A stretch of 12,130 nt of DNA from Bacillota bacterium (GCA_003501485.1 DNPJ01000034.1:1-12130); one strand, 5' to 3'. Counted from the first letter of the stretch, positions 1 through 7,030 are shown. Made by a program: numbers and translations. The notes: generated by a model from the sequence alone, not told the origin.

Positions 1-45
1 AATTCATGTTCCCTTTTTTATTTACTATTTAAATTTTTAATTTAA

Positions 46-76
46 TTGGACTTGAATTAAATATTTTTTGTTTAAT
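46..76 (+). promoter_or_regulatory. Possible promoter of the + strand membrane protein gene
   Basis: TTGGAC at 46-51 resembles a -35 box and TTTAAT at 71-76 a -10 box, but the spacer is 19 bp, longer than the ideal 17. Transcription would start near 83, giving a very short leader before the ribosome binding site at 86-91. The region is so AT-rich that chance matches are likely. Confidence 0.3.
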
Positions 77-85
77 AATAAATGT

Positions 86-91
86 AGGAGG
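86..91 (+). promoter_or_regulatory. Ribosome binding site AGGAGG that fixes the start at 101
   Basis: A perfect AGGAGG lies 9 nt before the ATG at 101. The reading frame is open from a TTG at 68, but that TTG lies upstream of this site. It would add 11 polar residues that do not resemble a membrane-protein N-terminus, so 101 is the start. Confidence 0.85.
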
Positions 92-100
92 AAAAATATT

Positions 101-718
101 ATGGTTTCATTAGTCAAAAGATCATTAAGCAAATGGATTGCCGCAGCAATGACACTTATTGTCGGCATTGTTTGCATTGTTGCTGGTGCAACTAATAGCG
201 GCGAATCTTTCAACACTATTTCACTTGTGCTCGGCATCATCTTAACAGTTGTCGGAGGTGTTGGAGTCCTTATGTCAATTGTGGCATCTATTGTTCTTAG
301 AAAGGCAGTATTAGGAATTGCTTTAGGTTCAGGACTTGTTTTAGCGTTCGGAATATTTATTCTTGTGAATCAAGGCATAGCTGGAACAATAATAACTTAT
401 ATTATGTTATTTATTCCATATATACTTATTGTTCTCGGTGCAATTATGGTTCTTAATACTGTATTTACAATTGTCTATGCTGTTAAAGATAGAGTCGTTA
501 AATCGGCAATTAGCCCTATTCTCATTGGAGGACTTGTTGGTGTTTCTGCTTTAGTGCTTGGTTCACTAGGCGTAGGAAATAACCCTGTAGTTCCTCATAG
601 CGCTCAATTAATAATTTTCGGTGTTCTCATTGTATTAGTGGCAATTTTGATTGCTCTTACAACATTTGTCAAAATGCCGAGTGTTATCAGCGTTGTTACA
701 ATTAACGAAGATAAATAG
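101..718 (+). CDS. Polytopic membrane protein of unknown function, 6 predicted helices
   Basis: A 205-aa, very hydrophobic protein of unknown function, expected in the cytoplasmic membrane. Hydrophobic stretches at about residues 11-31, 40-64, 69-90, 103-127, 136-157 and 168-190 suggest six transmembrane helices joined by short loops; a basic N-terminus (K6, R7, K11) and short basic loops (R67-K68, K129-R131) fit the positive-inside rule. The helices look like a repeated hairpin pattern rich in Gly, Ile and Val, loosely like DUF308/HdeD-type membrane proteins, but I cannot confirm that family. There are no charged residues inside the helices and no catalytic or metal motif, so a transporter or enzyme role is not supported. 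The gene stands alone, is followed by its own terminator, and is convergent with yebC. Confidence 0.8.
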   Translation: MVSLVKRSLSKWIAAAMTLIVGIVCIVAGATNSGESFNTISLVLGIILTVVGGVGVLMSIVASIVLRKAVLGIALGSGLVLAFGIFILVNQGIAGTIITYIMLFIPYILIVLGAIMVLNTVFTIVYAVKDRVVKSAISPILIGGLVGVSALVLGSLGVGNNPVVPHSAQLIIFGVLIVLVAILIALTTFVKMPSVISVVTINEDK

Positions 719-727
719 TTTGCTCAT

Positions 728-755
728 AAAAGTCGGACTCGTTCCGACTTTTTAT
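728..755 (+). terminator. Intrinsic terminator of the + strand membrane protein gene
   Basis: A perfect 10-bp stem, AAAAGTCGGA (728-737) with TCCGACTTTT (743-752), closes a 5-nt loop (CTCGT) and is followed by a T-rich tail. It starts 9 nt after the TAG stop. The A-tract on the other side makes it potentially bidirectional. Confidence 0.92.
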
Positions 756-761
756 TTGCAC

Positions 762-842
762 AAAAAAACTGGCTTTTAAGATGATGCCCTCCTGTTAGTT
801 GGTCTAACATTTAGGTCTTTATCTCATCCGGCCAGTTTTTTT
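762..842 (-). terminator. Large structured (bidirectional) terminator after yebC
   Basis: A perfect 12-bp inverted repeat (762-773 with 831-842; A7-CTGGC and GCCAG-T7) closes a 57-nt interior that is itself structured. Inside are GATGA (780-784) with TCATC (824-828), CC (791-792) with GG (814-815), and TGTTAG (793-798) with CTAACA (804-809) around a 5-nt loop. On the - strand it begins 11 nt after the yebC stop and ends in seven U, so it should stop the long leftward transcript. The symmetry would also stop rightward transcription. A normal terminator has a loop of a few bases, so the stacked arrangement could be a longer-lived 3'-UTR RNA. I do not recognise it as a known riboswitch or small RNA. 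Confidence 0.75.
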
Positions 843-853
843 AGTTTTGATAA

Positions 854-1561
854 TTATAAGTTAACGTTATGATAGACGTTTTGAACATCTTCAAGTTCAT
901 CAAGATTATCAATAAGTTCTTCAAATTTAGCTTTTGTTTCAGCGTCTGGAATATCGATATATTCATTTGGAATCATGCTGATTTCTGCTTCTTCATATTC
1001 GCTAATACCGAGCGAAGAAAGAACTTCTTTTGCTTTTGCAAATGAACTTGGTGTTACATAAACAACAACTAAGTCTTCGTCTTGTTCAACGCTGATGACA
1101 TCAACATCGCCAAGAATTAAAGCTTCTTCGACTTCATCACGGTTGTTTCCTTTGAATACTAAAACGCCTTTTTCTTCAAAATTGAATGAAACACTACCCA
1201 AATGACCACCTTTGCGAACAACTGCTGTTTTAACTTCAACAAGTGCACGATTTGGATTATCAGTTAATGTATCAACAATAATATATGATCCAGCTGGGCC
1301 AAAGAATTCATATCTACCAGCGATAAATACTTCCGCATCTCCGCCTTGAGCTTTCTTAATAGCGCGATCAAAAACATCTCTTGGAACTGATTTTCCACGA
1401 TATTTTTCATAAACCGCTCTTAAAGCTAAATTTGTTTTTGGATCAGGTGAACCTGTTCTTGCAGCAAGATATGCTTCTCTAGAAGCACGAGCGTATAATG
1501 CTGATTTAATTTTTCCCGTTCTTGCCATCGCTGCAGCACGGACTTCATGGTGTCTTCCCAT
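854..1561 (-). CDS. yebC: YebC/PmpR-family translation/transcription factor (YeeN type)
   Basis: A 235-aa cytoplasmic protein of the YebC/TACO1 family, members of which bind DNA as regulators or assist ribosomes stalled on difficult sequences such as polyproline. The N-terminal three-helix domain starts MGRHHEVRAAAMARTGK rather than the classic 'MAGHSKWANIKHRK', which points to the YeeN-like subgroup common in Bacilli and Mollicutes relatives. Family motifs follow: SPDPKTN (38-44), VPRDVFDRAIKKA (59-71), YEFFGPAG (84-91) and DTLTDNPNR (97-105). The length is typical. AGGAG at 1570-1574 lies 8 nt before the ATG. The gene has its own likely -10 box, is last in the leftward run and stops 11 nt before the structured terminator. 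Family assignment is secure; whether it acts on ribosomes or promoters here cannot be read from the sequence. Confidence 0.95.
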   Translation of the reverse strand: MGRHHEVRAAAMARTGKIKSALYARASREAYLAARTGSPDPKTNLALRAVYEKYRGKSVPRDVFDRAIKKAQGGDAEVFIAGRYEFFGPAGSYIIVDTLTDNPNRALVEVKTAVVRKGGHLGSVSFNFEEKGVLVFKGNNRDEVEEALILGDVDVISVEQDEDLVVVYVTPSSFAKAKEVLSSLGISEYEEAEISMIPNEYIDIPDAETKAKFEELIDNLDELEDVQNVYHNVNL

Positions 1562-1587
1562 AATAATATCTCCTAAATTGCGTTTTA

Positions 1588-1616
1588 ATTATACTCTTGT
1601 AAAACAAGATAGAAAA
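1588..1616 (-). promoter_or_regulatory. Likely yebC promoter
   Basis: On the - strand a perfect TATAAT (1588-1593) lies 26 nt upstream of the yebC ATG. The hexamer at the 17-bp spacing, TTTTCT (1611-1616), is a poor -35. A small inverted repeat, CTTGT-AAA-ACAAG (1596-1608), sits in the spacer and could be an operator or chance. This promoter would let yebC be expressed apart from the ATPase gene upstream. Confidence 0.5.
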
Positions 1617-1620
1617 GTTT

Positions 1621-3021
1621 TTATTTATTGGTTTTATTACTATTTTTGAAAAATAGGTCGTCTAAATCATACAATCGATAGTTTTTATCTGATAAATTTT
1701 CAAAACTATTTTTAGAGAAAAAACCTAAATTATAATATTCAATATTGTTTTGCGCTAATGAATCAATTAGTTCTTTTTCAATATGACTATCCACTGGTGA
1801 ATTTGTATATTTACATTCATAGAACACATATCCATTTTTATCTTTTGTTACAATGTCATATTGACCATTAATGTGAGTTTTTTTATTGTTATAAGAAAAT
1901 GACCCAATCTCTTCAAAAAATGGATTCATATCACCACTTAAATTTTTTCTTATAAGATATTCTTTGCAAATATTTTCAAACTTTAATGGAATGTATTTGT
2001 TGAATAAATTATTTTTGATTTTTGTATCATAAAAAACATCTATTGGAACAACATTTTTAATTGCAAGATTCGGATAAATCAATGTGAAATAAAAGCTAAA
2101 TAGATTATCGCTCAAGTTATAATAAGCATGTTTTTTTGTTGTATCGTTAATTGAATACGTCTTCGAAAGAAAACCTATCTCAACCAAGACATTCAAAAGA
2201 TATGCTAAGTCGCTATTTTTTGCATTTAAAGAATAATTTGCATTAATATCTCTGTATGAGTGCTTCCCAGATGTAATAAGTTTCATTAAATATGAAGCAT
2301 TTTCGATTTTCGTATATTCGTCTTTCATTGTTCCATTTATTTCATTAATCAAAGGCGCATTTTCACTTAATAAAAGATCAAAAATATTTTCTTCAAATGT
2401 TTTTTTAGGATCTATCATCGATAAATAATATGGGGTCCCTCCAAAAACAGAATAATATGCAATTTTTTCTTCATCTGTGCAATTTTTGTAGAAATTTGAT
2501 GCATCTAAATAGTCAAATGGTTTAACAAACAATTTGTATTTAAGCCTTCCAAAAAGCGGACTTTTAACGCCGACCAACTTAAGCATTGTATTAGCATGAC
2601 TTCCTGAAATGATCAACTTCATATTAGAGTTATCACCATATTTTTGAATTAAAGATTGAATAAAACTACATATTAAATCCAAATCTTTTAGAAAAGGAAA
2701 TTCATCTAAAACGAGAACTATTTTATTGTTGATAGATAAAGAAAAAATATACTCCAAAACTTCACAAAAAGAACTATTTTCTGAAATTACAGTATTTGGA
2801 AAAACATGTGTTAAAACACTTATCAGCCCATTAGAGTTAATATTATCTAATGCATTCAAACATTGATAATAAACGAATTTACCATCGCTATATTTTTGTG
2901 ATTCTAAAATTAATGTGGATTTTCCTTGTCTTCTTCTACCATATACGACTAATCCACAGAATCCATCTTCATCATAAAACTTTTTAAACAAATTTAATTC
3001 TTTTTCTCTTGCATAAAACAT
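1621..3021 (-). CDS. P-loop ATPase with C-terminal DUF234/nuclease-like domain
   Basis: A 466-aa protein matching the ATPase_2 plus DUF234 architecture ('archaeal-type ATPase', MNS clade of STAND/AAA-like NTPases). Walker A is GRRRQGKST (28-36), Walker B VLVLDE (102-107), the sensor-like strand is ISGSH (138-142), and PLFGR (155-159) carries a conserved Arg. A winged-helix-like segment follows at about 240-290. The C-terminal domain has E349, GQYDIV (386-391, with D389) and YECKYTN (401-407), the E...D...ExK pattern of PD-(D/E)xK folds, so it may be a nuclease or nuclease-like DNA-binding domain. I chose ATG 3021 because GAGG (3028-3031) sits 6 nt upstream; a TTG at 3033 overlaps that site. 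Function is unknown; members are often proposed to act in DNA transactions or as toxin-like or regulatory ATPases. It lies 48 bp after truA with a tandem repeat between them. Confidence 0.85.
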   Translation of the reverse strand: MFYAREKELNLFKKFYDEDGFCGLVVYGRRRQGKSTLILESQKYSDGKFVYYQCLNALDNINSNGLISVLTHVFPNTVISENSSFCEVLEYIFSLSINNKIVLVLDEFPFLKDLDLICSFIQSLIQKYGDNSNMKLIISGSHANTMLKLVGVKSPLFGRLKYKLFVKPFDYLDASNFYKNCTDEEKIAYYSVFGGTPYYLSMIDPKKTFEENIFDLLLSENAPLINEINGTMKDEYTKIENASYLMKLITSGKHSYRDINANYSLNAKNSDLAYLLNVLVEIGFLSKTYSINDTTKKHAYYNLSDNLFSFYFTLIYPNLAIKNVVPIDVFYDTKIKNNLFNKYIPLKFENICKEYLIRKNLSGDMNPFFEEIGSFSYNNKKTHINGQYDIVTKDKNGYVFYECKYTNSPVDSHIEKELIDSLAQNNIEYYNLGFFSKNSFENLSDKNYRLYDLDDLFFKNSNKTNK

Positions 3022-3036
3022 AAATAACCTCAACTT

Positions 3037-3065
3037 GAATGAATTCGAGTAGAATGAATTCGAGT
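3037..3065. repeat. Two tandem 15-bp-period repeats upstream of the ATPase gene
   Basis: GAATGAATTCGAGT occurs at 3037-3050 and again, identically, at 3052-3065, separated by one A. Each copy contains the palindrome GAATTC. The pair fills most of the 48-bp gap between the truA stop and the ATPase start, ending 16 nt before the start codon. It could be a binding site for a regulator or a slippage duplication. Confidence 0.9.
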
Positions 3066-3069
3066 TAAA

Positions 3070-3798
3070 TTAATAAATCACATCAATTAAATATAACCCA
3101 CATGCTTTTGCTCGATATTGGCAACAAAAAGTTTGCTTATTTAATAAAGTTTCTATATATGATTGTTCAATTTTTCCTAGTCCAATTTCAATAAGAGCTC
3201 CGACAATATTTCGAACCATATATCTCATAAAACCATTGCCAGTTATTTCAAAGAACAATTTGTTATTATCTTCACTAACATTTAATGAATATATTTCTCT
3301 AATGTAATTGTTTTCATCTTCTTCTTTGGCGGTAAACGACTTGAAATTATGCTCACCTATAAATAATTTAGCTGCCTCAGATATTTTGTTAATATCTAAT
3401 TTCCTTTGGAATTGAAAAACATAATTCCTTTCAAAAGGATTATATTCACCCATATTTAATATATATTTATATGTTTTTCTTTTTGAAGAGAATCTTGCAT
3501 GGAAATCATTATCAACTTTTTTTAAAGAAATGATATGAATATCTTCAGGAAGCAATGAATTAATCGAATAAAGAAATTTTCCTAAATCAATATCTTCTTT
3601 ATCAATATCAAAATGAAATGTCTGCCCCAATGCGTGAACTTTTGCGTCAGTTCTTCCACTTCCATATATCTTTGTTTTGTTATTTAAAATCTTGCTTAAA
3701 ACTTTTTCAATTTCTTCTTCAACACTTCTCCCGTTTGGTTGAATTTGCCATCCAACAAACAAGCTCCCATCATAGCTAACTACACCTAATAATCTCAT
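3070..3798 (-). CDS. truA: tRNA pseudouridine(38-40) synthase TruA
   Basis: A 242-aa cytoplasmic enzyme that isomerises uridine to pseudouridine at positions 38-40 in the tRNA anticodon arm. The catalytic motif GSGRTDAKVHALGQ (46-59) contains the nucleophile D51. FHARFSSKRKTYKY is the typical second motif, RYMVRN (192-197) and AKACGLYL (230-237) are C-terminal family motifs, and the length is normal. The ATG overlaps the ecfT stop by 4 bp (ATGA), so it is translationally coupled to ecfT; the upstream Shine-Dalgarno is weak. The ecfA1-ecfA2-ecfT-truA order is the classic Bacillota arrangement, but the rplM-rpsI genes that usually follow are absent and an ATPase gene takes that place. Confidence 0.97.
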   Translation of the reverse strand: MRLLGVVSYDGSLFVGWQIQPNGRSVEEEIEKVLSKILNNKTKIYGSGRTDAKVHALGQTFHFDIDKEDIDLGKFLYSINSLLPEDIHIISLKKVDNDFHARFSSKRKTYKYILNMGEYNPFERNYVFQFQRKLDINKISEAAKLFIGEHNFKSFTAKEEDENNYIREIYSLNVSEDNNKLFFEITGNGFMRYMVRNIVGALIEIGLGKIEQSYIETLLNKQTFCCQYRAKACGLYLIDVIY

Positions 3799-4727
3799 AA
3801 AAATTTCTCAATATTATTATCTAGAATTCCTAACAATATTATATATGTAATCAAACCCGCTAAAACAACTAAAAATGCTGGTAAAAACGAAGGTGTAGAA
3901 AATGTAAATCCATAATGAGAAACAATTATTGTTCCGCTCATAATTGCCCCACATAAAACAAAGGCAAAGAAATCGCCAACATGGAAAGTTAATTTTCTGT
4001 ATTTTGTTCTTTTTGCTTTAGGATCGTAACCTCTTGCTTCCATTGCGTCTGCAAGTTCTTCGCTTCTTTGAAATGCGGAAACAAATAAAGGTACAATCAA
4101 AGAAATAATTGCTTTAATTTTTGTTGATATTTTTCCATGTTTAAAATCAACTCCGCGTGACTCTTGTGCTTTCATAATTCTTTCTGTTTCATCAAGAAGA
4201 GTTGGTATAAATCTTAAAGCAATAGAAATTGTCATAGCTATCTCATGAGCAGGAAATCTAATAATCTTTAATGGTGATAAGAACCATTCTAACGCATTAG
4301 TTAAATCCAAAGGTTTAGTTGTGGATGTCAAAATCATCGTAAGAGAAACCATCAATATAAGACGAAGAATAATTTTCAAAGATTGAAAAATTGCTTCAAA
4401 ATAAATATTAAAAGTCCCAATGCTAAATGCAATATTAGTGGCGTCTTTAGGAGGAATTAAGGCATTAATAATCATCAGAAATATAATGAAAAACCAAAGC
4501 GACTTTAAAGATGAAAACAAAGATTTAAAACTCACACGAGAGACAATCATCAATAAAATCAATAACGCAAAAAGGGTTCCTCCAATAGCAAAAGTTATAA
4601 CCCAATCACTATATTGGTAAAAAACCGCCACCATTAAAAGTATTAAACAAATAATTTTGTTTCTAGCGTCCATTTTGTGGATGAAAGAGTCATATGGAAC
4701 ATACCTACCAAGAGTTAAGCTATTCAT
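3795..4727 (-). CDS. ecfT: ECF transporter transmembrane coupling protein EcfT
   Basis: A 310-aa integral membrane subunit of an energy-coupling factor importer. It links ATP hydrolysis by EcfA1/EcfA2 to toppling of the substrate-binding S-component. Hydrophobic segments lie at about 24-39, 43-63, 74-92, 112-135, 158-175, 205-220 and two near the C-terminus (252-270, 281-301). The two coupling motifs are visible: AQESRGVD (187-194, S-R-G instead of the usual A-R-G) and MEARGYDP (229-236, R232). It ends in TGA, evidence that UGA is not read as Trp. AAGGAG lies 8 nt before the ATG. The start overlaps the end of ecfA2 by 8 bp and the stop overlaps truA by 4 bp. As a group II ECF module it likely serves several S-components across the genome, not only the FolT-like one nearby. 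Confidence 0.96.
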   Translation of the reverse strand: MNSLTLGRYVPYDSFIHKMDARNKIICLILLMVAVFYQYSDWVITFAIGGTLFALLILLMIVSRVSFKSLFSSLKSLWFFIIFLMIINALIPPKDATNIAFSIGTFNIYFEAIFQSLKIILRLILMVSLTMILTSTTKPLDLTNALEWFLSPLKIIRFPAHEIAMTISIALRFIPTLLDETERIMKAQESRGVDFKHGKISTKIKAIISLIVPLFVSAFQRSEELADAMEARGYDPKAKRTKYRKLTFHVGDFFAFVLCGAIMSGTIIVSHYGFTFSTPSFLPAFLVVLAGLITYIILLGILDNNIEKFL

Positions 4728-5574
4728 GGTTATGCTCCTTAATTTGATTTATGAGTGAAGGTAAATCTCTAATTTTTGTTAAATCTAGTTTGTATCCTTT
4801 GTTCACTAATTCTTTTACACATTGTGCAAGAAGCGGCATTTCAAGAGAATATTTTTCCACATCATCAAAAAACAATTTATCCGGTGTAGTAATTTCCATT
4901 ACTTTTCCATCATTCATGACTATCACATTGTTTGCGTATTCAAAAACAACATCCATATCATGTGTTACTAAAACAACTGTAATTCCTGATTCGTTTATTT
5001 TTTTGAAAAGATTTAATATTTCCTTTGTTCCACTTGGATCTAATCCCGCTGTTGGTTCGTCTAAAACTAAAATGTCTGGTTTCATCGCGAGAATACCCGC
5101 TATCGAAACACGTCGCTTTTCTCCGCCAGATAAATCAAATGGTGAACGTTTAAAATATGATTCATCAATGCCAACTAATGAAAGACATTCATGAGCTAGC
5201 TTTAATGCTTCCTCTTTTTTTACACCAAAATTCATCGGTCCAAAAATAACATCATTTTCAATAGTTTCTTCAAATAATTGATTCTCTGAAAATTGAAAAA
5301 CTATGCCAACTTTTTTTCTTAAATTCTGTAGTTTTTTTGTTCTTTCTTTTTTATTTGAACTTATAACAAAATTATCGACACTGATCTTTCCTTTTGTTGG
5401 TATTAAAAGGCCGTTAAATTGTTGAATCAAAGTGGATTTACCACATCCTGTTTTTCCAACAATCGCAGTAAAAGAACCGTCCTTAATTTCAAAAGAAACA
5501 TCGTTTAAAGCTTGATATTCAAAAGGCGTTTTAGGAGAGTATTTATAAAAAACATTTTCAGCTTTTATAGACAT
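4720..5574 (-). CDS. ecfA2: ECF transporter ATP-binding protein EcfA2
   Basis: A 284-aa cytoplasmic ABC ATPase, one half of the EcfA1-EcfA2 heterodimer. Walker A is GKTGCGKST (40-48), the Q-loop is at Q94 within FQFSENQLFEET (93-104), the signature is LSGGEKRR (148-155), Walker B ends at D172-E173 (LVLDEPT) and the switch His is H205. The 'FSENQLFEETIENDV' region is characteristic of EcfA2 as opposed to EcfA1, which has 'NPDNQF'. All catalytic residues are present, so both ATP sites of the dimer should be complete. The start overlaps the ecfA1 stop by 10 bp; an AGGTGG site lies upstream inside ecfA1. The C-terminal part (about 225-284) is the region expected to dimerise. Confidence 0.96.
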   Translation of the reverse strand: MSIKAENVFYKYSPKTPFEYQALNDVSFEIKDGSFTAIVGKTGCGKSTLIQQFNGLLIPTKGKISVDNFVISSNKKERTKKLQNLRKKVGIVFQFSENQLFEETIENDVIFGPMNFGVKKEEALKLAHECLSLVGIDESYFKRSPFDLSGGEKRRVSIAGILAMKPDILVLDEPTAGLDPSGTKEILNLFKKINESGITVVLVTHDMDVVFEYANNVIVMNDGKVMEITTPDKLFFDDVEKYSLEMPLLAQCVKELVNKGYKLDLTKIRDLPSLINQIKEHNHE

Positions 5575-6356
5575 AAATCTTTTACCACCTTGTCTAATCC
5601 TTCTTTTAGTAAAGAATCTTTTAGTTTTTCTTTGAAAGGAATATCAAGTCCCATCTTTAAAAGTTCATCCTTATGTTTAATAAGCTCTTTTGGAGATAAA
5701 TCAAACGCTATCTTTCCACTGCTTAAAACGATAATTCTATCACTTGAAAAAGCTTCTTCTACATCATGAGTAATTGATATTATCGTTAAATCTGGTTTTT
5801 CATGTTTTAACGAATCAACCATATGTTTAATTTCTAATTTTCCTTTTGGATCAAGCATAGATGTTGCTTCATCAAATATGATAATGTCAGGATTCATAGC
5901 TAGAACCCCCGCTATAGCAACTCGTTGTTTTTGACCACCAGATAGATTTGTGGGTTCTTTATCAATGAATTTGCTCATATTAACTTTTTCAACGAATTCA
6001 TTAATAATTTTATCCATATCTTTTTGAGGAACATTTCTATTTTCAAGGCCAAAAGCAATATCATCTCTTACAGTTGAACCTATAAATTGATTATCAGGAT
6101 TTTGAAAAACAATACCTATGTGACTTCTAATTTCACGAATATTTTGTCTATTATATTCAAGGTTAAATGCTTTAATGGAGGTAGATTTTGAATCTAATAG
6201 ACCAATAAGAAGCCTCGCAATTGTTGATTTGCCACTTCCATTATGCCCAATAATTGAAACATATTCACCTTTATTAACATCAAAAGAAATGCCATCTAAG
6301 ACATTTACTTTTCCATCATATGAATACGATAAATTATTAATTTCAATGAGCTTCAT
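5565..6356 (-). CDS. ecfA1: ECF transporter ATP-binding protein EcfA1
   Basis: A 263-aa cytoplasmic ABC ATPase, partner of EcfA2. Walker A is GHNGSGKST (37-45), the Q-loop FQNPDNQF (84-91, Q85) is the EcfA1 hallmark, the signature is LSGGQKQR (138-145), Walker B ends at D162-E163 (IIFDEAT) and the switch His is H197. The start at 6356 gives MKLIEINNLSYSY, the usual beginning of the family. It lies inside the 3' end of the dCMP deaminase gene (14-bp overlap) with no good Shine-Dalgarno, so translation probably depends on re-initiation by ribosomes finishing that gene. Slightly shorter than many EcfA1 proteins but with no missing motif. Confidence 0.96.
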   Translation of the reverse strand: MKLIEINNLSYSYDGKVNVLDGISFDVNKGEYVSIIGHNGSGKSTIARLLIGLLDSKSTSIKAFNLEYNRQNIREIRSHIGIVFQNPDNQFIGSTVRDDIAFGLENRNVPQKDMDKIINEFVEKVNMSKFIDKEPTNLSGGQKQRVAIAGVLAMNPDIIIFDEATSMLDPKGKLEIKHMVDSLKHEKPDLTIISITHDVEEAFSSDRIIVLSSGKIAFDLSPKELIKHKDELLKMGLDIPFKEKLKDSLLKEGLDKVVKDLCL

Positions 6357-6828
6357 GAAAAATCAAATCTAAATCTCTTCCTTCGTATTTTCTAACCTTA
6401 ACACCCGCTAATTCGAGCATAAGTCTTGACGCTGTTGTTTCAGTTGTATCGTGATATTTATCATCACCATAAACAACTTCTTTAATACCTGATTGAATAA
6501 TCGCTTTTGTGCATTCATTGCATGGGAAAAGCGTAACATATAACGTACATCCTTTTAATGCTGAACCATTTCTAGTATTCAAAATAGCATTAAATTCTGC
6601 ATGGCAAACGTAAAGGTATTTCGAATTTAATCCTTCTCCTTTTTCCCATGAAATTTTGTTTTCATCAATGCCAGTTGGCATTCCGTTATAACCATTGGAT
6701 ACAACCTTATGGTCATTATCAACAATACACGCTCCAACCTTTGTGTTTGGATCTTTACTTCTTAACGCTGATAATCTTGCCATCCCCATGAAGTATTCAT
6801 CCCAAGTAATATTCGATTTATTAGCCAT
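6343..6828 (-). CDS. comEB: Deoxycytidylate (dCMP) deaminase, ComEB family
   Basis: A 161-aa cytoplasmic zinc enzyme converting dCMP to dUMP, the substrate of thymidylate synthase. Zinc and catalytic residues are clear: CHAEFNAI (75-82, zinc ligand H76 and proton shuttle E78) and PCNECTKAI (102-110, ligands C103 and C106). The N-terminal motif DPNTKVGACIV (26-36) and NGYNGMPTG (45-53) also fit dCMP deaminases, not cytidine or tRNA adenosine deaminases. The symbol follows Bacillus subtilis; no competence genes are present here. A strong AAGGAG (about 6835-6840) precedes the ATG. It lies between the 51-aa membrane protein and ecfA1, and its TGA stop is inside ecfA1. Its place beside folate genes fits thymidylate synthesis, which consumes methylene-tetrahydrofolate. 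Confidence 0.93.
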   Translation of the reverse strand: MANKSNITWDEYFMGMARLSALRSKDPNTKVGACIVDNDHKVVSNGYNGMPTGIDENKISWEKGEGLNSKYLYVCHAEFNAILNTRNGSALKGCTLYVTLFPCNECTKAIIQSGIKEVVYGDDKYHDTTETTASRLMLELAGVKVRKYEGRDLDLIFHEAH

Positions 6829-6874
6829 AAAGTTCTCCTTTGATTAAGTTATTCTAAAACAAAAATGTTTTATA

Positions 6875-7030
6875 TTAAAGATTTACTATAACAATGATGC
6901 AAGCAATCATTAAAATTATTATTACACCTATCGCTATTAAGGCGCCTATTGGAAAATAAAATTTTGGAGGATTATTCTTATCTTCCTCATTGTCATTAAT
7001 TTCTTCTATTTTGTTATCATCATTCTTCAT
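6875..7030 (-). CDS. Small 51-aa single-pass membrane protein coupled to folT
   Basis: An unrecognised small protein in what otherwise looks like an intergenic gap. The ATG (7028-7030) overlaps the folT TGA stop as ATGA, the same 4-bp coupling used at smpB/folC, folC/folT and ecfT/truA. The frame runs 51 codons to TAA at 6875-6877. The N-terminal 20 residues are strongly acidic (eight Asp/Glu, three Lys), then PPK (21-23), then a nearly uninterrupted hydrophobic stretch (about 24-49, rich in Ile) ending at L51: one transmembrane helix. An AAAGAG-like sequence lies upstream, with loose spacing. Such a charged-tail plus one-helix layout is common among small membrane proteins that accompany transporters, but no homologue is known to me and a role with the FolT/ECF complex is only inference. 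Confidence 0.7.
   Translation of the reverse strand: MKNDDNKIEEINDNEEDKNNPPKFYFPIGALIAIGVIIILMIACIIVIVNL

Noticed and set aside
1..20. Possible - strand gene start (ATG at 5-7 with AAGGG at 11-15) running off the left edge
   Set aside because: The spacing between the site and the ATG is only 3 nt and just two codons are visible, so it cannot be supported.
762..842. Known riboswitch (THF, preQ1, guanidine, ZTP) or SRP/6S RNA in the structured element
   Set aside because: None of the conserved cores that I know for these classes is present, and on neither strand does a coding start lie downstream in position for a riboswitch.
1621..3033. ATPase start at the TTG at 3033
   Set aside because: That codon overlaps the GAGG that correctly precedes ATG 3021, and homologues usually begin with M-F-Y-x-R-E.
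1621..3033. The ATPase as part of a multi-gene defence system
   Set aside because: No toxin, methylase, reverse transcriptase or other partner gene is adjacent; the neighbours are the housekeeping genes truA and yebC.
4751..5194. 147-codon + strand open frame opposite ecfA2
   Set aside because: It is fully antisense to a clear ABC ATPase gene, has no ribosome binding site and has a composition typical of a reverse-complement shadow.
6855..6872. Inverted repeat TAAAACA-AAAA-TGTTTTA after the 51-aa gene, as a possible terminator
   Set aside because: The stem is almost all A-T and no T-tract follows on the - strand, so it would be a poor terminator inside a continuous operon.
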